From Bacteroidales bacterium (GTDB taxonomy: Bacteria > Bacteroidota > Bacteroidia > Bacteroidales > Muribaculaceae), in the NCBI GenBank assembly GCA_900769345.1, contig CAAGGJ010000108.1, positions 1 through 40,380 on the forward strand: a DNA stretch of 40,380 nucleotides, given 5' to 3'. Both the position numbers and the translations under genes were made by a program. Below are positions 8,267 through 17,236 of the stretch, one piece after another. The notes beneath the pieces are model-generated. The model was not told the DNA's origin, did no database searches, and saw only the letters and a program-made list of their open reading frames with translations. The first letter of the stretch is position 1. Each line of letters starts with the position of its first letter.

Positions 8267-8404
8267 ATGGCAACGAAAAACTCCAAAACTCGCAATCTAT
8301 GGCAACGAAAACCCCCAAAACTTGCAATCTATGGCAATGAAAACTCTAAAAATTTGCAATTTATGGCAATGAAGTATTAAAAATCTTGCAATCTATGGCA
8401 ATGA
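8267..8404 (+). repeat. Five-unit direct repeat array with an exact 32-bp period upstream of the ATPase
   Basis: ATGGCAA(C/T)GA recurs at 8267, 8299, 8331, 8363 and 8395, every step exactly 32 bases. In units 2-5 it is preceded by GCAATCT or GCAATTT, so the conserved core is about 20 bases (GCAATCTATGGCAAYGAAAA) and the remaining 12 or so bases vary. The first unit lacks the left flank. The array ends 25 bases before the -7 element of the ATPase gene, so the last unit occupies the place of the -33 element. The 32-base period equals about three helical turns, which puts all units on one face of the DNA. Confidence 0.95.
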
Positions 8405-8419
8405 TTCGAAAATAATAAT

Positions 8420-8427
8420 TACCTTTG
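8420..8427 (+). promoter_or_regulatory. -7 element TACCTTTG of ATPase 1
   Basis: TACCTTTG matches TANNTTTG and lies 28 bases before the ATG at 8448. No TTG is found at -33; that position is occupied by the last ATGGCAATGA repeat, suggesting that a protein bound there controls transcription (inference). Confidence 0.65.
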
Positions 8428-8447
8428 TAGTTATAAAAGAGGAAGTT

Positions 8448-9731
8448 ATGGACAAGCGAATATTAGAAGTCGTATTCAACGACCAAAAAGAAGAAATAAA
8501 AAACATACAAAACGATCAATTTTGTTCTCGTTATGAGCAGCAGCTTGTAGATTTAGATAGTCCGCAAGCACAAGTAGTAATTGGTGTGCGAAGAAGCGGC
8601 AAATCCACACTCTGCTTACAAGCTCTTAAGGCAGCGAATGTAAATTTTGCTTATGCCGATTTTGATGACGAACGACTTGCCGGCCTCTCCGCCATACATC
8701 TGAATGATGTGCTGGAGGTTCTGTATAAAATCTATGGCAATTTTACGCATATTTTCCTCGACGAAATACAAAACATCGATGCGTGGCCGCTATTTGTCAA
8801 TCGCTTGCTTCGCAGCAAAATAAGAGTAGTGCTAACGGGTAGCAACGCAAAATTACTAAGCAACGACCTGGCTACACACCTCACGGGGCGTAGTAGCGAA
8901 ATCGAACTATATCCTTTCTCGTTTGCCGAATACTGCGAAATTACTAACGTCGACCCCACCTTAGGCACGACAAAAGGCACTGCTGAACTACGAAATGCTT
9001 TCGACCAATATTTAAAAAAAGGTGGATTTCCCGAAATTTTGCAGATAAAGAACGAAAAGAAATATATCAGTAATCTCATCAATAATATTCTCAAACGAGA
9101 CATCGTGCAACGCTATAATATTGCATATCCTTCTCAATTCGAGAATATGGCTAACCACCTGCTAAATATCAGTCCCGCCATAATATCCTCGCCACAACTA
9201 TCCGAGTTATTCGGATTTAAAACTCATCACACGGTTAAAAACTATGTAAAATATCTAAAAGAGGCATATATACTTGTAGGCATCAGTAAATATTCCCCCA
9301 AAAGCAGGCAACGCACTGTAGGCGAAAAAATATATGCCGTGGATGCTGCATTTATGAATAAACGCGAAAATGCTTTTGCCGGAGAGAATCTTGGATGGCG
9401 ACTTGAAACAATGGTGCTAATCCACCTTATGCGCAGATGCAAGAACGAAGGTTGGGATATATATTACCTTAAAGATCGCTCGGGTGAATGTGATTTTTTA
9501 GTTTGTGATGGGAATAAAGTGCTTCAATGCATACAAGTTTCGTTCGATATATCATCAAAAAAAACATTAAAGCGTGAAATTGCTGGTTTGATGTTAGCTC
9601 ACAAAAGAACTAAATGTACAAATTTATTGTTACTTACCGACCACGAATATCGCGACATACAAGCCGATGGCGTTGATATTCACATTCGTCCGGTGTACGA
9701 ATGGAGCTCTAAAAATTTCACTATCGAATAA
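8448..9731 (+). CDS. AAA-family ATPase with DUF4143 C-terminal domain (ATPase 1)
   Basis: A 427-residue member of the AAA_14/DUF4143 family, whose cellular role is not established. The Walker A motif is GVRRSGKS (46-53), Walker B is HIFLDEIQ (101-108; Asp105 and Glu106), the sensor-like segment is LTGSNA (129-134), and LTGR is at 145-148. The C-terminal DUF4143 region resembles a PD-(D/E)XK nuclease fold: Glu320, then GECDF (Asp349), then QVS (363-365) where the family's catalytic E-x-K would be. The usual lysine is therefore missing, suggesting an inactive or altered nuclease site. There is no signal peptide or membrane segment. It is monocistronic, with a dedicated repeat array and promoter upstream and a strong terminator downstream. 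AT-rich codon use relative to flanking genes suggests transfer. Confidence 0.88.
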   Translation: MDKRILEVVFNDQKEEIKNIQNDQFCSRYEQQLVDLDSPQAQVVIGVRRSGKSTLCLQALKAANVNFAYADFDDERLAGLSAIHLNDVLEVLYKIYGNFTHIFLDEIQNIDAWPLFVNRLLRSKIRVVLTGSNAKLLSNDLATHLTGRSSEIELYPFSFAEYCEITNVDPTLGTTKGTAELRNAFDQYLKKGGFPEILQIKNEKKYISNLINNILKRDIVQRYNIAYPSQFENMANHLLNISPAIISSPQLSELFGFKTHHTVKNYVKYLKEAYILVGISKYSPKSRQRTVGEKIYAVDAAFMNKRENAFAGENLGWRLETMVLIHLMRRCKNEGWDIYYLKDRSGECDFLVCDGNKVLQCIQVSFDISSKKTLKREIAGLMLAHKRTKCTNLLLLTDHEYRDIQADGVDIHIRPVYEWSSKNFTIE

Positions 9732-9778
9732 GGTCAATTAGGCAAAACAGGAGCTACGATTGACTACCAAAAACAACA

Positions 9779-9827
9779 AAACTCGCCGTAGAGAAGCGAT
9801 TGGCTCTGTCGGCGAGTTTGTTTTTTT
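9779..9827. terminator. Bidirectional terminator between ATPase 1 and the convergent secreted protein gene
   Basis: AAACTCGCCG (9779-9788) pairs perfectly with CGGCGAGTTT (9810-9819), followed by a T-run on the plus strand and preceded by an A-rich stretch that serves the minus strand. Confidence 0.85.
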
Positions 9828-9828
9828 G

Positions 9829-12027
9829 TTACCACGTTATTTCTATCTTCACGCCTTGGGGCGAATTTTCGTGTTTGATAAGCAGGGAGCCTGTCAGGCT
9901 GTCCCACGATGGTGGGGTTTCTACGCCATCCACAAGCACTCGGCGGGGCTTCTCGGGCACGAGCACTCGCATGGCATTGGTGGTGCTTTCGGGGCTCTTG
10001 ACCACGAAGCTATAACTGTGGTCGGAGCATTGCTCATCGTAGACTCGCGCTGCTGCCGCCAACACTTGCGCTTGGCGCTTGTCACTCACCGAGTCGACAT
10101 TATAGAGAAATGCCTGTTCGCCGGGATTCACCGTCACGAGGCTCTTGCATGGCAATTCAGGGTCAAAAAGGTCGATAAATCGGCCTTTGAGTTCCACCGG
10201 ACAGTCGTTCACACCTTCGTCGAGCACAGCCACAAGTTCGTAGCAGCCTCGGGTAAGGCGGAAATTGTTCTTAAACTCCGGCTTGCCTGCCTTTGCCTTA
10301 TTCTCATAGAGCTTTGTCACGCTGTCGACCAACTTGGCATCGCCACCCTCCTGCATCACAAACTCCTTGGGGTCGTGACGAATCACCATCACAGCCCCTT
10401 TGCCGTAAGAATATACTCCTTCTTGGGCATCACGCGGCATCTTCATAGCCTCAAATAGGTGTTCGCTTGGTGCGGCATAGCTGTTTTTGCCACAATTCCA
10501 CCATTCGGGCACGCTTTGAAAGGGGTCGGTATCGGTGCCGCAATACACCAGTACTCCGCCTTGCTTCACCCATTGTGATATGTGTTTATGCACCTCTGCA
10601 TCAAGCGGTTTCATATTGCTGTAAGTCATCAGCAACACCTTCACATCGTGCCAATTTTCGGCATATCCGGTATTCTCGATGTGCATAATCTTCACCGGCA
10701 CGCCTCGCTTGAGCAGCGGCAGCGTAAGACCATAGAAATTGCTCAACTGCGGATCGTCATACCCCTCTATGGGCGTAGTGGTGCGCTGAAACATCAGCGA
10801 ATTTGCCATCAGCACGGCTATGCCTTGGCTGCCGCTCACGCGATTGGGGCTCATGGGCATAGAGTTGAGCGAATTGATCATAACCTGCATCTGGGTTGAG
10901 TAGAATCGCGGAATGCGTATGCGATTGTCGCTTGTAGCGCTCTCTCGGTAGAGGCCTTCGTAGATACGGTCGGGCCAGGGCATCACCTCATAGTAGTTAT
11001 TGTCGGGGTAGAGGAGTTTTGCCACAAAAGTGGCTTGATAATTGCGCTTATAGTCTGCCCAATCCACGGCGCGGTCCTCTATGGGGTCGGTAAGGAAGTA
11101 GACGCGGCGCTTGGTGGGCGCTGTCATACTCTCCATGCAGCCATATTCGAGAAATGCGGTCTCAAACACGCGTTCGCTGCGTCGGCCGTCGAAGTAGTTG
11201 GGCGTACGCGAGGTGCCGGTCCACACTTGTGCTATATAACCATCTACCACCGGCAGCGAGGCAAGACTCGCCTCCGGACTTACTATCTCCCACTGCGAGT
11301 AGTTGACAAGCGAATGGGTGGGCACATAGCAGCAAATGTCCTTGCCAAGGCTTTTGCCATACTCCTTAGCGTAGGTAAACACCTCATTCAAAGCTCGATA
11401 ATAGAGATGATATTTCAGTTTATTGGAGAGATATGTGTTGGCAGCGCTCAAGTGCTGAGGGCGCCATTCGAAGCCGTAATATTCTTGCCACTCACGCTTG
11501 AAGGCGTCGCTATAGCCTGCCCGAGCCCAAAACTCAGGCTCTTCGAGGTAAATCGATTCGATGCCGGCATCTATCACTCGCTTTATGTGGCGCTCTTTAA
11601 AATATTCCAGGAAATTGTGCGTAGGCACGATGTAAGGGATGAGTGTGCCGTGCCAAATGGTGTCGCCGTCCATGGTCTTCTGACCCTCATCGAGGTGCCA
11701 ACGGCCGTCCCACTCGCCTGTGAAATAGTCCTTGTATTCGCCCCAGGCAATGCCGGTCATGAAATGGGTGGTGTAGCCGTGGTCACGCCACGACTGCACT
11801 CGTTCTTCGAAAGTCTTGCCACTGCGGCGCTCGCCGGGATTGCCGCCCACACCATACACAATAGCCACATCGGCGCGGCAATCGGTGGTTGGTTTCCATG
11901 GTTGGGAGGTTTGAAACGCCGTGAATTCTCGCGGCGCTTCACTCTCCTTATTATTTTTGGCGGAAAGCCACATTGTGGCACACACCGCGATACCTGTCGC
12001 AATGGCTCCTTTTAGAGTATTTCTCAT
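9829..12027 (-). CDS. Secreted glycoside-hydrolase-like protein of unknown family
   Basis: A 732-residue protein with an N-terminal hydrophobic export segment (residues 5-22). I do not recognise the family with certainty. The first half looks like a TIM-barrel glycosidase: AIVYGVGGNPGERRSGKTFEERVQSW, a Trp/Asp-rich segment, then SIYLEEPEFW (Glu162, Glu163 and Glu165 as candidate catalytic acids). The middle (VKVLLMTYSNMKPLD...GGVLVYCGTDTDPF) resembles the Rossmann-like, glutamine-amidotransferase-type domain that follows the barrel in GH42-type enzymes. The C-terminal 150 residues look like beta-sandwich. It follows the GH38 gene by 12 bases in the same direction, so the two enzymes probably act on one mannose-containing glycan. 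The convergent terminator at 9779-9827 ends it. The substrate is unknown. Confidence 0.7.
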   Translation of the reverse strand: MRNTLKGAIATGIAVCATMWLSAKNNKESEAPREFTAFQTSQPWKPTTDCRADVAIVYGVGGNPGERRSGKTFEERVQSWRDHGYTTHFMTGIAWGEYKDYFTGEWDGRWHLDEGQKTMDGDTIWHGTLIPYIVPTHNFLEYFKERHIKRVIDAGIESIYLEEPEFWARAGYSDAFKREWQEYYGFEWRPQHLSAANTYLSNKLKYHLYYRALNEVFTYAKEYGKSLGKDICCYVPTHSLVNYSQWEIVSPEASLASLPVVDGYIAQVWTGTSRTPNYFDGRRSERVFETAFLEYGCMESMTAPTKRRVYFLTDPIEDRAVDWADYKRNYQATFVAKLLYPDNNYYEVMPWPDRIYEGLYRESATSDNRIRIPRFYSTQMQVMINSLNSMPMSPNRVSGSQGIAVLMANSLMFQRTTTPIEGYDDPQLSNFYGLTLPLLKRGVPVKIMHIENTGYAENWHDVKVLLMTYSNMKPLDAEVHKHISQWVKQGGVLVYCGTDTDPFQSVPEWWNCGKNSYAAPSEHLFEAMKMPRDAQEGVYSYGKGAVMVIRHDPKEFVMQEGGDAKLVDSVTKLYENKAKAGKPEFKNNFRLTRGCYELVAVLDEGVNDCPVELKGRFIDLFDPELPCKSLVTVNPGEQAFLYNVDSVSDKRQAQVLAAAARVYDEQCSDHSYSFVVKSPESTTNAMRVLVPEKPRRVLVDGVETPPSWDSLTGSLLIKHENSPQGVKIEITW

Positions 12028-12039
12028 AGTCCCAAGAAA

Positions 12040-15000
12040 TCAATATACCTGCCACTCGTAGATGCGAGCAGTAAAGCCCTCGCTTTGGTCGGGCTTGGTG
12101 ATGTAGAGGCGCACATAGCGAGCCTTTACGGGTTCGGGAAGCAACCGATCGGTCTCCATATCGGTGTTGTCGGTTACGGTGTCGACGGTTTTCCACTCAT
12201 CTGCCTCATTTTCTTTCACTTGTAGGCTATATTCCTTCGAAGTGTAATTAAGATTTTCAAGAGTAGCGTTGAGCACGTCCCATCCGCGCAATGTTTGCAC
12301 TTCGCCGAGGTCGAAAGCCACATATTTAGTGCGCGATTCGCTGCGATTATCGCACCATTTGGTGTTTTCGTTGCCATCCACTACCAGTTCTGCCCTTTCG
12401 CGACGATTTACCTCGCCCGATCGCTCGATGCATGTCTTGCCGATGAGCAAATTCTTGCGCTTAACCACCTCGCTGCGGTCTTCGCGAATAGGCAGATTTA
12501 CATTCAGCAGGTCGGTGGCAGGCGTGAGGGTATTGTTAGCATCGTTAGCCACTGTGGCGGCAAAGATTACGATATGGGTATTTTCGGGCAAAACCATCTT
12601 GGCAGCGCCTTGCGGCACAGCCACCGGAAGCATAAACATATATGCAAATTCGTAGTATTTGTCACCCTTCATCATATTATGGTGGTGTGTGCCCACGTAT
12701 GCTACTTCGGTGGGCTTGATATAGCCCTCGGTGTGGTTGTAATGGCCCCATTGACCTATAAATCCATTGAAAGCAGGCACCGAAACCCTACTATTCACAT
12801 CGCCTCCGCGGCAGCCGGTGAATGTCACTTCGGTATTGGTGTCGCGAGAAGTGGCTGCAGCAAGCAGATAGAGTGTGCTATATCCTTCGGGGATGTCGAT
12901 AGTCTGACCTTCGCATTTCACGCCGTTGCGGGTGTCGGGGGCACCGAGATTGAATGTCACACCGCGATAAGTGATCGATTCGGGCAGCAATTCGGCTGCA
13001 TAAGAGTTGCCACGGCCATCAAGGTTGGCGGTATTGCAGAAGGCGTTGTAGCTCGAAATCATGGTGTTATAGGGCAATTCCAACTGTTTTTGCTCTATTT
13101 TTGCCATCTTGGCCTTTTCATCGGCAAGACGCACGCGGAAGGTCTTAATGCCGTAGCGACCTATCTCGAAATTGAGACTTTGACCCGAATAATCGGCTAC
13201 GCCTATCTTATCTTCGATGCCGTTGACTTCTTGGGCGCTGACTATCTCAGCCGGGAAGGTGAACGAGGCTTTCTGTGAGCCCTTGCCCGATGTCTCGATG
13301 AAGCGCACCACTATGTCGCCGCTGCCGTCTTCGGCCTTCTTGAGCGCACGAAGTGCCACATTGGCATTGTTGCCGCGGGCAAAGGCATAAGTCTTGCCGA
13401 GTGCACCACGGTGCTTGTCGGCTACAAAGCCCTTGATGCCCTGATTGAGTAATTCGGCCTTCTGAGCCATCTCCGACTGGCAGAATGTGCCGTCGTGTGC
13501 CACAAGCGAATAGGTGAAATGATGCTTACCTTGGTCCTGACGGTTCTGATAATAGTTATTACCCGTGCCGGGGGTGTGAAGCAAGGTAAGGCGTATAGTG
13601 TTGTCGTTAGGTTTGTCCCAACCATACTTGCCGTCGTTGAGCACAGTCATGCCATACGAACCGTCAGGAGCCGAAATGTCGGTCCATTGCTGTGCTATCA
13701 CCTCATAGGCAGTGTCGGTGTTGTTGCCACGCTGCACTGAGCCCACGCCGAGGTCGTAGGTGGCTTTGCTGTTGGCATAAGCCATAGGGAATTCCACTTT
13801 GAGCAACGAGTTGGTCTCTTTCCAGTCTATTTCGTTATAGATGTCGATGCGGTCGGCTTGTCCGCCTTCATTAAGGCTGATGTATTGCACAATGCTCGAA
13901 CCGCCGGCGCCGAATGTGCGCTCTACGCGCAGTGTGGTGCGCAATTCACCATTTTCCACAAGTGTGATGCGAGCATTGGTTATCGATTGAGGTTCTTTCT
14001 CCATCTCGCTTCTGATGATTTCCCAAGCGGGCCATTGTTTCGACATATTCGATGTGAACAAAGCCAGGCGGAATGTCTTGCCGGGAGCCACCATCTGCTT
14101 GCCGTTGCGCTTATCGATGAGTGATGCTATATCGCCGTTGGCGTCGAGAGTGAGACTATAGATGCTGTTTTCGATAGTAGTTGCCTCGGCAGCAAGAGTT
14201 TTAGGTTTGCCATACTGCGGGCGTAGGTCGTATACGGCAAATCCCAAAGCCGGCACACGAGCTGCGATAAGAATTTTGGCGCTGCCCTCTGCGTTGCTCA
14301 CCACTTGTGCCTTCACGCGGCGACCATTTTCATCGGATACGCGCACACCGCTTACCGGGCGTGTGGTATTAAGGGTCACTTCTATCATATCGGCTGAGTC
14401 GAATCCGGTAGGATTATACAGCACGAGCGGAGTGCCGCCCACCTGTGTATTCAGATTGCGAGCCACAGCGCCCACCGAGGTGGTTAATACGCCGGCAAAC
14501 TGCTTGAGGCTCAACAATTCGTCGTTCCACGAAAATTCGTAGGCACGCGGAAGACTGGTGCCGGTAAGGTCGTCGTGGAATTGGTGCCATACAAATCGCT
14601 TCCATGCCTCGGCAAGCAGTTCGGTTGGATAATCCACTGCGCCAAATCGGTCGGCTATCACTGCAGCACCTTCGGCAGCAGTAGCGAGTTGCTCATTGCG
14701 GCGGTTGTACCACTTCATAGCGGCCTGCGATGTGTAGCAGCCTGTGCCGTGCACATCCATCAGCAGTTCACCGTCAAATACGGGGAGTTCGCTATGCTTG
14801 TCGTAGGGCAAATAGTCCTTGAATATTTGGTCGCTTGTGGCGCTGATTACTTCAATGTCGCCGTTCTCGCCCACCGATCGCTCTACAGCACGCACCGAAC
14901 CGATAGTAGGACTGCCTCCGGTGTCGCCGGTGCCGTAGTAGTGATACACAGCATTCACACCGTCGGCTCGGTTGCCTTCGATATATTTCATCAATTGTTC

Positions 15001-15666
15001 GCTGCGCGAGAGGTCCTCACCGTCCTTCCATTTAGAGGTGTAATTATGAGCATCGGCTATGCACATAATGCGCGCGCCGTCGATGCCTTGCCATAGTCCT
15101 ATCTCAAACGGTATCTTCTTGCCTGTGGCATAGAACGGATGATTGCGCCATTGCAATTTCTGTGTAGAGAAGCCTATCAAGCCGCAATGATTGGCTATAG
15201 TGGGCAATGTCCAACCAAAACCGAAGCAGTCGGGCAAGAAAATATCGGTCGACAGCACGCCAAACTCGTTGCGATAGAAGTGCTGACCGTACATAATGTT
15301 TCGGATAAACGATTCGGGCGAAGGAATATTGGGGTCGGTAGCGTCCCACGAAGCACCGGCTATGTGCCAGCGTCCTTGCTTCACATATTGCTTCATCATC
15401 TCATACTCATGTGGGTAATATTCCTTCATCCAGGCATATTTCACACCGCCTTCGAAGTTAAACACATAGTTGGGATACTTGCCGAGAAGCATCAAGTTGG
15501 TGTTAAGGGTCTTGGGTATATATTCGCGGATAGAGGTTTGCACATCCCAATTCCATTGCGAATCGAAGTGTGCGTCCGACACTATATAGGCTTTCGGCTT
15601 GCTTTGAGCCGAAGCCGTCAGCGCTATCATTGCGCCTGCTGCAAGTATAAACAATCTGCTTTTCAT
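12040..15666 (-). CDS. Secreted GH38 alpha-mannosidase with C-terminal F5/8 type C-like domain
   Basis: Hydrolyses alpha-mannosides, probably host or yeast N-glycan mannose, outside the cytoplasm. A Sec signal peptide (MKSRLFILAAGAMIALTASA, 1-20) is followed directly by the GH38 domain. The zinc-binding AHFDSQWNWD has His33 and Asp35, and the nucleophile segment FLPDCFGFG has Asp146. Central helical and C-terminal beta-sandwich domains follow. The last 140 or so residues, starting NLLIGKTCIERSGEVN, form a discoidin/CBM32-like domain (VDGNENTKWCDN, YVAFDLGE, ARYVRLYI). The 1208-residue length is long for bacterial GH38 because of this extra module. It is upstream of and coupled to the unknown glycosidase-like gene, with an EamA permease gene 75 bases before it. 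No SusC/SusD pair is present, so this is not a canonical PUL. Confidence 0.92.
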   Translation of the reverse strand: MKSRLFILAAGAMIALTASAQSKPKAYIVSDAHFDSQWNWDVQTSIREYIPKTLNTNLMLLGKYPNYVFNFEGGVKYAWMKEYYPHEYEMMKQYVKQGRWHIAGASWDATDPNIPSPESFIRNIMYGQHFYRNEFGVLSTDIFLPDCFGFGWTLPTIANHCGLIGFSTQKLQWRNHPFYATGKKIPFEIGLWQGIDGARIMCIADAHNYTSKWKDGEDLSRSEQLMKYIEGNRADGVNAVYHYYGTGDTGGSPTIGSVRAVERSVGENGDIEVISATSDQIFKDYLPYDKHSELPVFDGELLMDVHGTGCYTSQAAMKWYNRRNEQLATAAEGAAVIADRFGAVDYPTELLAEAWKRFVWHQFHDDLTGTSLPRAYEFSWNDELLSLKQFAGVLTTSVGAVARNLNTQVGGTPLVLYNPTGFDSADMIEVTLNTTRPVSGVRVSDENGRRVKAQVVSNAEGSAKILIAARVPALGFAVYDLRPQYGKPKTLAAEATTIENSIYSLTLDANGDIASLIDKRNGKQMVAPGKTFRLALFTSNMSKQWPAWEIIRSEMEKEPQSITNARITLVENGELRTTLRVERTFGAGGSSIVQYISLNEGGQADRIDIYNEIDWKETNSLLKVEFPMAYANSKATYDLGVGSVQRGNNTDTAYEVIAQQWTDISAPDGSYGMTVLNDGKYGWDKPNDNTIRLTLLHTPGTGNNYYQNRQDQGKHHFTYSLVAHDGTFCQSEMAQKAELLNQGIKGFVADKHRGALGKTYAFARGNNANVALRALKKAEDGSGDIVVRFIETSGKGSQKASFTFPAEIVSAQEVNGIEDKIGVADYSGQSLNFEIGRYGIKTFRVRLADEKAKMAKIEQKQLELPYNTMISSYNAFCNTANLDGRGNSYAAELLPESITYRGVTFNLGAPDTRNGVKCEGQTIDIPEGYSTLYLLAAATSRDTNTEVTFTGCRGGDVNSRVSVPAFNGFIGQWGHYNHTEGYIKPTEVAYVGTHHHNMMKGDKYYEFAYMFMLPVAVPQGAAKMVLPENTHIVIFAATVANDANNTLTPATDLLNVNLPIREDRSEVVKRKNLLIGKTCIERSGEVNRRERAELVVDGNENTKWCDNRSESRTKYVAFDLGEVQTLRGWDVLNATLENLNYTSKEYSLQVKENEADEWKTVDTVTDNTDMETDRLLPEPVKARYVRLYITKPDQSEGFTARIYEWQVY

Positions 15667-15741
15667 ACAGTATTTTGGTTAAAATGTTATTAGTTTCAAG
15701 TTTATGTATGCTTCCGCCACTCCGAAAAGGGCTATTATCTA

Positions 15742-16626
15742 TCATCGACTGCGCTTCACCACTATTATCACAGCAGCGAACACAAGCACGATACCTGTCA
15801 CAATCCACGCATTAAGTGTCTCGCCAAAGAGCAAAATGCACATCAGCACCGCTGTAGTGGGTTCCACAGCGCCAAGTATGGCAGCAAGTGTGCTGCCCAC
15901 ATATCGTGCCGAAAACACGAGCGTGATATTGCTTAATATGGTGGCAATGAGGGTAAGCCCGGCAAAGCAGAAACATTGCTTGGGCGTGGCAATCATTTCT
16001 AAAGTGCCATTGAACGCCGAAATGCCGAAAAAGAACATCGAACTGATGAGCAACAGCCAAAAAGTGAACACCAACGAGGGCAATTCGTGCGCCCGAGTGC
16101 GGTTTACGCCCACTATATAGCTGCCGCAAGCCAAACCCGAGAGCAACACTATTATCACTCCGAGCGCCTTATTGGCTCCGGGAATAAACGAAGCATCGCC
16201 TCCGAGCACGCTCAGACAGTAGATGCCTGCCAGGGCTATCACTATCGACAGCACCGACGAACTCTTTATGCGTTCGCGAAAGAAAATTAGTGAAATAGCC
16301 ATCACAAACACCGGATAGGTGAAGTGAATCACCGTGGTTACACCGCCGGTCATATAGTTGTAGCCGAACATCAGCAATCCGCCGGAAAAACTATAAAAAA
16401 TGGCTTCTACTAACATCGAGGGCGCATAACGCCACCCCACCAATATTTGCTTGCGGGTGAACATCAGGTAGGCAGCCATCATTATGGCTGAGAGGAAAAA
16501 TCGGTAAAACAGCACGCACTCGGTGGCCATACCATCGGCAAGCATAGGCTTACTGAACACGGGTATAAAGCCAAATCCCATGGCACTCACTATGCCGGCT
16601 ATCACACCCTTGGCATAAGGGCTCAT
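15742..16626 (-). CDS. EamA/DMT-family membrane transporter
   Basis: A ten-helix inner-membrane permease of the drug/metabolite transporter superfamily, substrate unknown. Two EamA repeats are visible: GIVSAMGFGFIPVFSKPML at the start, and a second half beginning near GVIIVLLSGLACGSYIVGVNRTRA and containing VGSTLAAILGAVEPTTAVLM, the typical second-repeat signature. I start at MSPYAKGV (16626), 11 bases after the rsmD stop, because relatives begin close to the first helix. An in-frame ATG at 16659 would overlap rsmD by 23 bases. It probably belongs to the DUF3822-rsmD transcript. Confidence 0.88.
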   Translation of the reverse strand: MSPYAKGVIAGIVSAMGFGFIPVFSKPMLADGMATECVLFYRFFLSAIMMAAYLMFTRKQILVGWRYAPSMLVEAIFYSFSGGLLMFGYNYMTGGVTTVIHFTYPVFVMAISLIFFRERIKSSSVLSIVIALAGIYCLSVLGGDASFIPGANKALGVIIVLLSGLACGSYIVGVNRTRAHELPSLVFTFWLLLISSMFFFGISAFNGTLEMIATPKQCFCFAGLTLIATILSNITLVFSARYVGSTLAAILGAVEPTTAVLMCILLFGETLNAWIVTGIVLVFAAVIIVVKRSR

Positions 16627-16636
16627 GCCCGTAACC

Positions 16637-17236
16637 TTACTCTTCACCCGGCTGTTCATCTTCGTTGCTCTTAGCGGTTTGGTCAGACTCAGAAGTGGGC
16701 TCGGCGATGATAAAAATCGAGAAATTCACGCTTCCATAGGCACGATGCTGATGAAAATGCGGCAGCGACGAGAAGTCGTAATTCTTGCTATGCTCCATCA
16801 CAAACACCGTACCGGGCTTCACAAGCTCCGATGCAAGTATTTTGCCGGGTATCTCGCCGAAATTGGGCAGATCGTAGGGAGGATCCACAAATATCACATC
16901 AAATTTTTGTCGCGTAGTCTCAATGAAGCGAAACACATCGCCCTTGATAAGCGTCATGTTCTTAACATTGAGCTGGTCGCGCACCTTGCGTATGAAATTA
17001 TATTGCACATGGCTTTTTTCGACCGATGTCACCGATTCACATTCGCGCGACAGAAACTCAAAACTCACCGCACCCGTACCGGCAAAGAGGTCGAGTGCCA
17101 CTGCTCCCTCAAGGTCGATGAGATTTTCCATCACATTGAATATGTTTTCGCGCGCAAAATCGGTGGTAGGACGCGCGGTTATGTTGCTCGGCACATCGAA
17201 GCGTCGACGGCCGTATTTTCCTCTTATTATTCGCAT
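16637..17236 (-). CDS. rsmD: 16S rRNA (guanine(966)-N2)-methyltransferase
   Basis: Methylates G966 of 16S rRNA during 30S assembly. It opens MRIIRGKYGRRRFDVPSN as in the family, with SAM-binding LDLFAGTGAVSFEFLSRE and the catalytic motif VFVDPPYDLPNFGE. The 199-residue length includes a short charged tail (SESDQTAKSNEDEQ). It overlaps the end of the DUF3822 gene by 10 bases, a pairing common in Bacteroidetes, and is followed by the EamA gene. Confidence 0.93.
   Translation of the reverse strand: MRIIRGKYGRRRFDVPSNITARPTTDFARENIFNVMENLIDLEGAVALDLFAGTGAVSFEFLSRECESVTSVEKSHVQYNFIRKVRDQLNVKNMTLIKGDVFRFIETTRQKFDVIFVDPPYDLPNFGEIPGKILASELVKPGTVFVMEHSKNYDFSSLPHFHQHRAYGSVNFSIFIIAEPTSESDQTAKSNEDEQPGEE

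Larger units (their letters stand above)
8058..8447. other. 390-base intergenic region between divergent manC and the first ATPase
   Basis: AT-rich and without a gene. The left third carries the likely manC promoter (8099-8106, minus strand). The right half is the 32-bp-period repeat array (8267-8404) and the ATPase promoter. The stretch 8110-8260 shows nothing I can name. Confidence 0.7.

Noticed and set aside
8267..8404. CRISPR array
   Set aside because: Units are short, cores imperfect, the variable part is only about 12 bases, there are no cas genes, and the array abuts a promoter. The same objections apply to the arrays at 18271 and 40026.
8267..8404. Translated repeats (each unit starts ATG)
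   Set aside because: The 32-base period is not a multiple of three and no frame stays open across the array.
9760..10458. 232-codon plus-strand open frame after ATPase 1
   Set aside because: Begins inside the bidirectional terminator and then runs antisense to the glycosidase-like gene.
11035..12015. 326-codon plus-strand open frame
   Set aside because: It is antisense to the secreted glycosidase-like gene, whose frame shows clear protein features; the plus frame resembles no family.
12295..13278. 327-codon plus-strand open frame
   Set aside because: Antisense to the GH38 gene; caused by codon bias of the real gene.
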